From Bin80 sp026708685 (lineage in GTDB: Bacteria > Bacteroidota > Rhodothermia > Rhodothermales > Bin80), in contig OZ241742.1 in assembly GCA_965200955.1 (NCBI GenBank), positions 930,001 through 994,000 on the forward strand: DNA of 64,000 bases. Reading direction: 5' to 3'. Both the position numbers and the translations under genes were made by a program. Below the pieces are notes generated by a model. The model did no database searches and was not told the origin of the DNA. It worked only from the letters and a program-made list of their open reading frames with translations. Positions 17,311 through 24,899 of this stretch are shown one piece after another (the stretch's first letter is position 1; the number at the start of each line of letters is the position of its first letter).

Positions 17311-18264
17311 TTATAATCCACCACCAAAGCCACCACCTAAGGCTACACTCAGCCCGAATCCTAATATGGTAGACTTCGCTGTGTTACGCCCACCGACGAC
17401 ACTCCCATAAAATCCGTAGGCACTGACACCACTAAATAAATCGGCGAAGACTCGACCTCCAAGAATCTGACGATCCTCTTCAAGTTCTGGGAAACGGCTT
17501 GGTGAAAAATCCTCGTCACCGATATCTATACCAGATGTAGAATTGGAGAAGCGATAATTTCCAGCAATTCTGATCCGATTTCCAAGAGGTACAAAGACCC
17601 ATAGATTCACGAAAATTTCAGATGGAATATCAACATTAACCCCTTCGATCGCTCCGACTGCAGAGGTATTGATGGATGTTGAACCCCTCTCGCGGTATCC
17701 AAACTCACCAGATACACCAGCAACACTTCCGAACTTCCCTGCAATGAGAGACCATTCAAACGATGTGCCACCGTCTCCAAGCGAGTTGATATAGCCCGTG
17801 TCATATCCCCCTGGAACCGTTGCACCGAAACGTACCGCTAAACTGGGCAAATCGTCCACCAACTCATCTGCAAATCGCCAAGTCAGTGACAGATGAGTGT
17901 CGTACAACCCACTATAATTTTCTTCTCCACCAGAAGGTCCGACAGCCCCATCCACATAACTCTCAGCCCAGCCTGTTTGTAGGTCAAGAGCGACTGCATC
18001 ACTCAGGGCGTAATTGGCACCTATCCACACCGTATTCTGGCCAAGATTAGCATCGGTTGCCGCTAAGGGACCCTTCACAATTTCTGAGCCTCTATAAAAC
18101 TGGGTGGCATTTTGATTGAAATAGGAAACACTTATACTTCCTGTACGGGGTTCTGCAATCCAAGGGGTCCCTTGTCCAAAGGAAGAAGGTGCAGAAAATA
18201 GGGTAGCTGCAAACAGTAATAGCGGACATAGCAGTTCTCGTAATGAAGTTCTAATTTTCATCAA
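17311..18264 (-). CDS. Predicted outer-membrane beta-barrel protein
   Basis: A 317-residue exported protein. A Sec signal peptide (hydrophobic LLLFAATLFSA, likely cleavage after SSFGQ) precedes alternating hydrophobic/polar strands rich in G, Y, W and F, ending in GFGLSVALGGGFGGGL. Phrases such as LSLTWRFADELVDDLPSLAVRF resemble barrel proteins annotated as phenol-degradation MetA-like or transporter-like, but I cannot assign a substrate. It overlaps the upstream gene by 14 nt, so its translation probably depends on that gene. A strong terminator follows. If the upstream poly-G tract switches frame, the level of this barrel could switch with it. Confidence 0.7.
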   Translation of the reverse strand: MMKIRTSLRELLCPLLLFAATLFSAPSSFGQGTPWIAEPRTGSISVSYFNQNATQFYRGSEIVKGPLAATDANLGQNTVWIGANYALSDAVALDLQTGWAESYVDGAVGPSGGEENYSGLYDTHLSLTWRFADELVDDLPSLAVRFGATVPGGYDTGYINSLGDGGTSFEWSLIAGKFGSVAGVSGEFGYRERGSTSINTSAVGAIEGVNVDIPSEIFVNLWVFVPLGNRIRIAGNYRFSNSTSGIDIGDEDFSPSRFPELEEDRQILGGRVFADLFSGVSAYGFYGSVVGGRNTAKSTILGFGLSVALGGGFGGGL

Positions 18265-18829
18265 TCACCTCATTTTGGATACCTCTGACAGGGGTTTGGA
18301 GCCGATAACGGCACGTCAGAAAATAATGGACGACTTCCAGACGAATGCCGCAGTCTTCAACTTCAGAAGAACACAAGGAATAGACCACATCGTCATCGGG
18401 TGAACCCGTTTCTTCATCAGCATAGAGGGCTTCCAAACTGGCGGCTAAACTCATCGCTCGATCATGGTCAAGCTCTGATGCTTGGATGGGGCATGTCTTA
18501 CAAGCCAATACCTTGAAAGTGAGGGATTTACCCTGTGCGTAGGCTTTTCGGGGGTTGATCTGGCCAGGGCCAGTACCAATGGAACCAGAAAGTGCTCCAT
18601 AAACAATCCCTTTTTTTACATAGCTACGGGTCCCTTGATTTATGGAAAGAACACCTACATTATTGTAGGGTATTTGGCTATACTGAGCCGAGTGATGATC
18701 ATACACAACAAATAAGGATTCGTTGACATCAGCAATTGATCCAATATTTGTTAAACCAGACTTATGGATCACACGGACACGCTGATCTACGACTTCAGCT
18801 TCAGATTGGGGAATAATGACAAAGCACAA
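18251..18829 (-). CDS. Exported unknown protein, out of frame with its start because of a poly-G tract
   Basis: The open frame begins at a TTG at 18829 and codes for 192 residues, but the coding pattern extends upstream as KTFFISLALLLCFVIIPQ, an obvious signal-peptide core with no standard in-frame start. The only ATG, at 18897-18899, is separated by nine C residues (minus strand) and in the present sequence stops after nine codons. With eight C residues it would join the signal peptide in frame and give a 215-residue secreted protein. The mature part has five or more Cys residues and no family I recognise. It overlaps the outer-membrane barrel gene by 14 nt. Either a phase-variable OFF state or a homopolymer error explains this. 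Confidence 0.6.
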   Translation of the reverse strand: MCFVIIPQSEAEVVDQRVRVIHKSGLTNIGSIADVNESLFVVYDHHSAQYSQIPYNNVGVLSINQGTRSYVKKGIVYGALSGSIGTGPGQINPRKAYAQGKSLTFKVLACKTCPIQASELDHDRAMSLAASLEALYADEETGSPDDDVVYSLCSSEVEDCGIRLEVVHYFLTCRYRLQTPVRGIQNEVIDEN

Positions 18830-18882
18830 AAGTAGTGCTAAGGAGATGAAAAATGTTTTATCACATGATTTATATGTGATAT

Positions 18883-18891
18883 GGGGGGGGG
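18883..18891. repeat. Poly-G(9) tract between start codon and signal peptide (candidate slippage switch)
   Basis: Nine consecutive G on the plus strand (C on the coding minus strand) lie between the ATG at 18897-18899 and the signal-peptide coding sequence. Eight or eleven residues put the gene in frame; nine, as here, stop at the TAA at 18870-18872. Such tracts at gene starts are classic slipped-strand phase-variation sites. Confidence 0.6.
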
Positions 18892-19151
18892 TAAATCATA
18901 ATTTTGTAAATGAAAAGATGAAGAACAAAATGAACAACACAGAAAGTTAGCGTTTCCAGATCTATAATCAGGTGGGTTTTATCTCTAACTTTGTGCAGTT
19001 GCGACAATATACGCAAATTTATGGTTACAACAAAACTCAGTCCCAATTCTCTTCGTCATGTGAGTTCATTTACATACCGATGGGACCTTTGCATGGTTGC
19101 AATTACTTCTTCCATCAGGGTGCAGTGATGTTATATTATCAAACGATTATC

Positions 19152-19274
19152 TTAGGGTTTGAGCAACAATACATCTGTTGCTGATCTGAGAATCGAGATC
19201 ATAAAGAAGATTATAATCCAGACTCCCAACAGTACAGAATACACCATTTCCACCCCTTGGTATCGATTACTCAT
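19152..19274 (-). CDS. Candidate 40-residue single-pass membrane protein
   Basis: A short minus-strand frame from ATG 19272-19274 codes for 40 residues: a polar start (MSNRYQGVEM), one strongly hydrophobic helix (VYSVLLGVWIIIFFMISIL) and a short tail ending LLLKP. AGGG lies five bases before the ATG, a better ribosome site than most genes here have. No family is recognised. It sits between the poly-G regulated unit and the GT2 gene. The helix and ribosome site support it; length alone does not. Confidence 0.4.
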   Translation of the reverse strand: MSNRYQGVEMVYSVLLGVWIIIFFMISILRSATDVLLLKP

Positions 19275-19410
19275 CTGCCCTGAAAATAGAAGAATTCATA
19301 CGATGAGAGTAAATTGAGGCTTTAAATAAAGTTTCTCGACAGACTTGAAGTTGTTCATAAAATAAGTTTGTACTCTGGATTAGAGTATCATAATCAGATA
19401 GTGGTGCATC

Positions 19411-20385
19411 TCAAGATGATGGATCATTTTCGCTTTGATGGATCTCTACTTTATCAATGATCTCATAGGGTCGGCTGTCTTCCATGCGCCCCCTTAAAAT
19501 AAGATCTCCAATAAATCCAGTACACATGAACTGAACCCCAACCATAATGAGCAAAATACCCAGTAATAGAGCAGGGCGATCACCTACTGGATTGTCATAG
19601 AGAATTTTATCCAGAGTAATCCATAAACTGATCACGAAACCACCTAAAAATGCAAGCAGTCCCATGGATCCAAAAAAATGCATGGGCCGAGCTCCAAAAC
19701 GCGTGAGAAAAGTCACCGTCACTAAATCCAAACAGCCACGAATGTAGCGTTCCAGTCCGAATTTAGATTTACCGTGCCGACGAACTCGGTGGTTAATTCT
19801 GTGCTCTGTGATGCGGGTAAAGCCCTCCCATTTGGCCAGTAGAGGTAGGTAACGATGCATTTCCCCATAGATATGGATCGATTTCACCACCTCACGTCGA
19901 TACGCTTTCAATCCACAATTGAAGTCATGAAGAGCAATTCCTGATACGATACGAGTCACAAAATTAAAAAATCGACTGGGCAGGGTCTTGGTCCAAGGAT
20001 CTTTCCGTACTTTCTTCCATCCACTCACTAGGTCATACCCCTCATCAATGGTAGCCACGAGATGCGGTATTTCGTTCGGATCATCTTGTAAATCTGCATC
20101 CATGGTGATGACGATTCGTGCATTGATATGCTCAAATCCGGCTGCAAGAGCAGCACTCTTTCCATAATTACGACGAAACCGAATCCCATGGAAACGCCAG
20201 TCTGAAGAACAAATCTCAATGATTTCATCCCACGAATGATCCCGAGACCCATCATCGATAAACCAGACCTCAAAGGCAATGTTGGACTTCTCGCAACTCT
20301 GACGAATTTCTTCTGCAAGAAGACGTACGGATTCAGCCTCGTCATAGACTGGAACTACGATACCAACGGTAGAGTCCATGCCCAC
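19411..20385 (-). CDS. GT2 glycosyltransferase, dolichol-phosphate mannose synthase/GtrB-like
   Basis: A 324-residue inverting GT-A enzyme. Motifs in order are VPVYDEAESV, FIDDGSRD, RRNYGKSAAL and the metal-binding MDADLQDDP, followed by two C-terminal membrane helices (about 228-250 and 265-290). This layout is that of polyprenyl-phosphate hexose synthases, which load a sugar on undecaprenyl phosphate at the inner face of the membrane. The start abuts the gyrB stop with no gap, so the gene is probably co-transcribed with gyrB. The sugar is unknown. Confidence 0.85.
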   Translation of the reverse strand: MGMDSTVGIVVPVYDEAESVRLLAEEIRQSCEKSNIAFEVWFIDDGSRDHSWDEIIEICSSDWRFHGIRFRRNYGKSAALAAGFEHINARIVITMDADLQDDPNEIPHLVATIDEGYDLVSGWKKVRKDPWTKTLPSRFFNFVTRIVSGIALHDFNCGLKAYRREVVKSIHIYGEMHRYLPLLAKWEGFTRITEHRINHRVRRHGKSKFGLERYIRGCLDLVTVTFLTRFGARPMHFFGSMGLLAFLGGFVISLWITLDKILYDNPVGDRPALLLGILLIMVGVQFMCTGFIGDLILRGRMEDSRPYEIIDKVEIHQSENDPSS

Positions 20386-22311
20386 CTAGATGTCTAGGGT
20401 AGCGTAGCGTGCGTTGCGCTCAATGAATCGGCGACGCGGTTCAACCTGATCACCCATTAAGGTCGAGAAAATGCGATCTGCTTCAACAGCATCATCTATC
20501 GTAACCCTTTTCAATTGACGCGTCTCGGGGTCCATGGTCGTATCCCAAAGTTGTCTTGGATTCATTTCCCCCAGCCCTTTATAGCGCTGGATGATAACTT
20601 TACCACTTGAACTGTCCTGCATGTTCTTGACAGTTTGCTGTAAGATCTCATCAGACCAGCAATACTGTTCTCGCTTTCCCTGTTTTGCTTTATACAGTGG
20701 AGGCAATGCAACAAAGACGCGACCGTTCTCAATGAGTGGACAGAGATGTCGATAAAAGAAAGTGAGTAGTAGTGTACGTATATGTGCACCATCCACGTCC
20801 GCATCTGTCATCAGCAAGACCTTATGATAGCGAAGTTTGTCTGGATCAAAATCTTCCTCCGATGTAGCTATTCCAGTGCCAAGAGCGGTGATAATATTTC
20901 GGATTTCTTCGTTTTGTAACACCCGGTCCAATCGTGCCTTTTCGACATTGAGAATCTTGCCCCGTAAAGGAAGGATCGCCTGAAAGTGACGGTCCCGTGC
21001 CTGTTTGGCGGATCCGCCAGCAGAATCACCCTCAACCAAGTATAGCTCACAATCTTCGGGCTTCCTTGAAGCACAGTCTGCAAGTTTTCCAGGAAGTCCT
21101 CCAGAGGCGAATGCATTTTTTCTCTGAACGAGGGCACGGGCCTGCCTTGCTGCCTGGCGAGCAGTAGCAGCAATGACAACTTTATCTACAATCAATTTTA
21201 ACTGCTTCGGATGATCCTCCAGCCAATGGCCAAGCTTTTCGCCAACAATACTTTGCACTTGCCCCATCACCTCTGAATTGCCTAACTTCGTTTTGGTCTG
21301 CCCCTCAAATTGTGGATCAGCCACTTTGACGGATAGAACCGCCGTCAATCCCTCTCGAAAATCGTCCCCAGCTAAATCTCCCTTAAAATTTTTAAAGAGC
21401 TGGTTACGCTCAGCACTACTTTTGAGGGTTCGCGTCAGTGCGGTTCGGAATCCAGAGATATGTGTTCCCCCCTCGTGGGTATGGATATTGTTAACAAACG
21501 ATAGAACATTGGAAGAAAACCCTGTATTGTAGCGCATTGCGATCTCAACCGTACCCTCATCATCTTTGAAACAGATGACCTCGTCATGGATCGGTGTGCG
21601 TGATTCGTCCAAGTATTCTACAAATTCACTTAAGCCGCCTTCAAAATAGTATTCGTCGCGTTGTTGCTGGTCTGAGCGTAAATCCTCAAGGGTAATCCTC
21701 ACTTTTGCGTTGAGATATGCAAGCTCACGTAGTCGCTTACTAATGATTTCATAGCGATACACGCACTCAAGGAAGATACTGTCATCGGGCCAGAATCGAA
21801 TCGTGGTTCCAGTTGCTTCTCCCTTTTTCAAAGGACGAACCTTTTTCATGTCGTAGGAAGGCTCACCACATTGATACTCCTGCTCCCACAGAAATCCATC
21901 TCGATAGACGCTCGCATGTAAACGGCTAGAAAGTGCGTTGACACATGATAATCCGACCCCATGGAGTCCACCAGACACTTTATAGGTTTTATCGTCAAAT
22001 TTCCCTCCGGCATGAAGTACAGTCATGACAACTTCCAGAGCGGGTCTTTGCTGCTCAGGGTGCATTCCCACAGGGATACCTCGCCCGTTGTCACGGACCT
22101 CAATGGAGCCATCTTCACAAATGGACACTTGAATATCGTTGCAATGTCCAGCCAGTGCCTCGTCTATCGCATTATCAACGACTTCGTAGACAAGGTGGTG
22201 AAGTCCACGAAGATTCACGTCTCCGATGTACATCGCAGGGCGTTTGCGCACGGCCTCAAGTCCATCCAAGACTTGGATATTGCCAGCACTATAATCTGAT
22301 TTTTTCATCAA
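20386..22311 (-). CDS. gyrB: DNA gyrase subunit B
   Basis: A 641-residue type IIA topoisomerase ATPase subunit. The GHKL ATPase has EVVDNAIDEALAG, DNGRGIPV and the ATP lid GGLHGVGLSCVNAL. The TOPRIM domain has EGDSAGGSAKQARDRHFQA and DADVDGAHIRTLLLTF, and the C-terminus contains QRYKGLGEMNPRQLW. The length and PLRGKILNVEKAR motif favour GyrB over ParE. With GyrA it introduces negative supercoils. The first Met pair (MMKKSDYSA) gives the natural start. The GT2 gene follows directly. Confidence 0.95.
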   Translation of the reverse strand: MMKKSDYSAGNIQVLDGLEAVRKRPAMYIGDVNLRGLHHLVYEVVDNAIDEALAGHCNDIQVSICEDGSIEVRDNGRGIPVGMHPEQQRPALEVVMTVLHAGGKFDDKTYKVSGGLHGVGLSCVNALSSRLHASVYRDGFLWEQEYQCGEPSYDMKKVRPLKKGEATGTTIRFWPDDSIFLECVYRYEIISKRLRELAYLNAKVRITLEDLRSDQQQRDEYYFEGGLSEFVEYLDESRTPIHDEVICFKDDEGTVEIAMRYNTGFSSNVLSFVNNIHTHEGGTHISGFRTALTRTLKSSAERNQLFKNFKGDLAGDDFREGLTAVLSVKVADPQFEGQTKTKLGNSEVMGQVQSIVGEKLGHWLEDHPKQLKLIVDKVVIAATARQAARQARALVQRKNAFASGGLPGKLADCASRKPEDCELYLVEGDSAGGSAKQARDRHFQAILPLRGKILNVEKARLDRVLQNEEIRNIITALGTGIATSEEDFDPDKLRYHKVLLMTDADVDGAHIRTLLLTFFYRHLCPLIENGRVFVALPPLYKAKQGKREQYCWSDEILQQTVKNMQDSSSGKVIIQRYKGLGEMNPRQLWDTTMDPETRQLKRVTIDDAVEADRIFSTLMGDQVEPRRRFIERNARYATLDI

Positions 22312-22860
22312 TGATGATTGAGTAAGTAAGCATCTCCTAATAAAACAATCCGTTTTTCGCTGAATTGACGAGAATGTATATCAGGAACTAAATGGTTGAA
22401 AGTGAAAGCATCAAACAATTACAACATAACCTACACAGGTATTTCAGGTTATTCTTTTGTCCACCTACAGGACCTGTCTTCGCATGTTGTGAAAGTCTGT
22501 AGTCAATGTGCATATCTGGCAGGAAACCGATCTCCTTGGCCGAGGGCATTGGGAGTAAAGGAAAATCAGTAGACTCGAAAATAGAAGTGTTTTCCATGCT
22601 ACGGTGCAGATGATTCTTGATAATCACAAACCGGTCTTTTCTAAAACAAAATTCCGTAATGTGAACACCTCCAATTGAACTGTAATTAGATTCTGTATTA
22701 AAAAACAAAAATGTATCTGCAGAAAATGCAGTGTTTATAACGAACAATGGAACGAATCAATGACTCGAAAGTTCTATCTAGATCCATGAAACAAGATCTA
22801 ATCAGATGAATATTCTTTCTTGTATAACACATCCTCAGAGTGGAATCCCCTTAATGATAG
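22312..22860. other. Intergenic region upstream of gyrB
   Basis: About 550 bp between gyrB and the divergent small gene at 22861. A minus-strand frame of 119 codons (22388-22747) has an erratic composition and no motif, and I do not accept it. The region is AT-rich and should hold the gyrB promoter; no clear consensus or repeat was found. Confidence 0.4.
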
Positions 22861-23271
22861 ATGAAAATTGACGAGAGACATGACATCCTGAATACGCATG
22901 TGAGTTTTTGGTATGCAGTACGTGTAGGAACCACGACTGCCTTGCTCTCACCACAAGCCGCACCAGGTGATCTGCTTTTGATAAAACCAAAGTCTGGGTA
23001 TGACTATATCTGGGCCCAAGCAACCGTGGAGTTGCGAAAGGATGTTACGCAAGGACATGAAAGTCTGAGTGTGTGGGCGTTTCGCGAACTTGAAGAGGGT
23101 GAGGTCCTTGAGATGATCAAAATCAAAATTCTTGACCAGAGGATGAGCCCCTTTTGCGAGACGGTAAGAGCTGCAGTAATAGCATTCATGTGGAAAATGG
23201 AAGAGGAAGTAAGACAAGAATTAGAAGATGAAGACTCTTCAGAAGGCGAAGACTCTTCAGATGATGAATGA
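22861..23271 (+). CDS. Small unknown protein with acidic Ser/Asp/Glu tail
   Basis: A 136-residue frame with a compact first part (PGDLLLIKPKSGYDYIWAQA, then WAFRELEEGEVLEMIKIK), a helical segment AAVIAFMWKMEEEVRQELE, and a highly acidic tail encoded by a tandem repeat of GAAGACTCTTCAG (23230-23242 and 23248-23260). There is no signal peptide. The family is not recognised. The composition before the tail is protein-like, which supports this frame over the two overlapping minus-strand frames. It stands alone between gyrB and hflX. Confidence 0.5.
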   Translation: MKIDERHDILNTHVSFWYAVRVGTTTALLSPQAAPGDLLLIKPKSGYDYIWAQATVELRKDVTQGHESLSVWAFRELEEGEVLEMIKIKILDQRMSPFCETVRAAVIAFMWKMEEEVRQELEDEDSSEGEDSSDDE

Positions 23272-23576
23272 TGCATCTCATAGAAAGACAAGAATATCTG
23301 ATGGATCCATGCATGGCAATCAATCTCTGAAAAAGGAGGAGGACTTGGTTGTGAGTTTAAGAAGGGATTCGTAGGTGAGAATCTGTATGAAACCTAAAAT
23401 AGAAAAACATGCCAAGTTTCATACGTTGATGTTAACTGTTGTTGATCAGGGTAAATGATGGAGTTGTGGACTGCACGATAGACCATCATTGAGTAGATAA
23501 CTGACACAGATCTTTCGTGTACATCAATCCTCGCAATGACATCGGATTTTATAGGTGACTATTGCTTGAAACGTTA
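23272..23576. other. Intergenic region between the acidic-tail gene and hflX
   Basis: 305 bp between convergent genes. No open frame, clear terminator hairpin or repeat was seen. Confidence 0.4.
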
Positions 23577-24899
23577 TCAAGAGAACCGCTTCAGCCCTTT
23601 GTAGGGAGATAAAAGATGGTCAAGTTCATGCGATCGATTACTTGGAATTCTGTATTGCAGATGCAGTGCACTCTCTGGGCCAGTGTTGCCATTTCCATGA
23701 ATTTCAACGAGCTCCTGACTCTCAATTTTTCCAAGACTTTGAAGTCTGGACAGGGTTCGACCGTCAGTCACTGGAATCAGTGTAGATCCTGTGATTTCGG
23801 TTCCCTGGATCATCTCCTTGACTCGGCTCGTCAATGTATCCAGTCCAATGCCCCGCAGTGCAGCTATCTGAACGGAGTCAGGGAATTCCATTTTCAGTGT
23901 AGATAACGTTTCAGCAGGCTCAGAGAGGGCATCAATCTTGTTCAAAACCAACAGGGTAGGAATCTCAAGTGCCCCGATTTCCCTGAGGGTCTGACGGGCT
24001 ACCATCATCTGATTCTCAAAGTTTGGATGGCAGGCACTGACGACATGAATCAAGATGTCGCTTTGACGCACTTCGTCCAGAGTGCTCTTGAAACTCTCAA
24101 TCAGCTTATGAGGAAGTTTCCGAATGAATCCGACAGTATCGGAAAGGAGCACCGTTGTATGTGGTGAGAGCTTCCACTGGCGTGTGGTCGCATCAAGCGT
24201 GGCAAACAATCGATCCTCGGCCAGGACATCGCCTTGAGAGAGGGCATTCATGAGGGTAGACTTCCCAGCGTTCGTATATCCCACAAGAGCAACTCTACAG
24301 TATTTTTCTCTGCGCTGTCTTTGGGTTGTTCGCTGCCGATCAATACGCTTGAGACGGTCTCGTAGAACGGCCATACGCTGATCAATCAATCTGCGATCCG
24401 TCTCAATCTGCGTTTCTCCAGGTCCTCGGGTTCCAATCCCTCCCTGCTGTCTTGAAAGGTGAGTCCATTGGCGGGTGAGCCTCGTGCGGAGATAATCCAG
24501 CTGTGCAAGCTCCACCTGTGTCTTTGCCACCGCAGTTTTGGCACGTTTTGCAAAAATATCCAGAATGAGCTGAGAACGATCGATTAATTTGCATCCGATG
24601 AGTCTTTCAAGGTTTCGGATTTGGTTCGGACTCAATTCATCATCAAACAGGATGGTAGAAATCTTATTCTGCTCTACAATCTTTGCAATTTCCTTGACTT
24701 TTCCTGAACCGATATAGGTGGCAGGGTTGGGTTTCTGTAGCACCTGAATCACCTGTCCAAAAACCGTAGCACCTGCGGTATTTGCCAGCTGTGCTAACTC
24801 ATCCAATGAGTCCTGCCCACTTCCTTTCGTTCGGACGGCTCCAACCAGAAGGGCAATCTCGCTGTCCGTTTCTGTGGTTGAGTAGAATGGATCACCCAT
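23577..24899 (-). CDS. hflX: Ribosome-associated GTPase HflX
   Basis: About 440 residues from the ATG at 24897-24899 (MGDPFYSTTE); an upstream Met at 24929 would extend ten residues into the preceding gene. The N-terminal HflX domain carries NPATYIGSGKVKEI and the glycine-rich QQGGIGTRGPGETQIE linker; the G domain has GYTNAGKST (G1), LFATLDATTR (G2/G3 start), DTVGFIRKLPH (G3) and NKID (G4). HflX rescues or splits stalled 70S ribosomes under stress. The start overlaps the stop of the BatA-like gene by eight bases, so the two are coupled. Confidence 0.93.
   Translation of the reverse strand: MGDPFYSTTETDSEIALLVGAVRTKGSGQDSLDELAQLANTAGATVFGQVIQVLQKPNPATYIGSGKVKEIAKIVEQNKISTILFDDELSPNQIRNLERLIGCKLIDRSQLILDIFAKRAKTAVAKTQVELAQLDYLRTRLTRQWTHLSRQQGGIGTRGPGETQIETDRRLIDQRMAVLRDRLKRIDRQRTTQRQRREKYCRVALVGYTNAGKSTLMNALSQGDVLAEDRLFATLDATTRQWKLSPHTTVLLSDTVGFIRKLPHKLIESFKSTLDEVRQSDILIHVVSACHPNFENQMMVARQTLREIGALEIPTLLVLNKIDALSEPAETLSTLKMEFPDSVQIAALRGIGLDTLTSRVKEMIQGTEITGSTLIPVTDGRTLSRLQSLGKIESQELVEIHGNGNTGPESALHLQYRIPSNRSHELDHLLSPYKGLKRFS

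Noticed and set aside
18972..19184. 70-codon plus frame between the poly-G locus and the GT2 gene
   Set aside because: Rich in Tyr, Phe and Cys without order; looks like translated AT-rich spacer.
22388..22747. 119-codon minus-strand frame upstream of gyrB
   Set aside because: Irregular composition, no motif, no ribosome site, and it occupies the expected gyrB promoter region.
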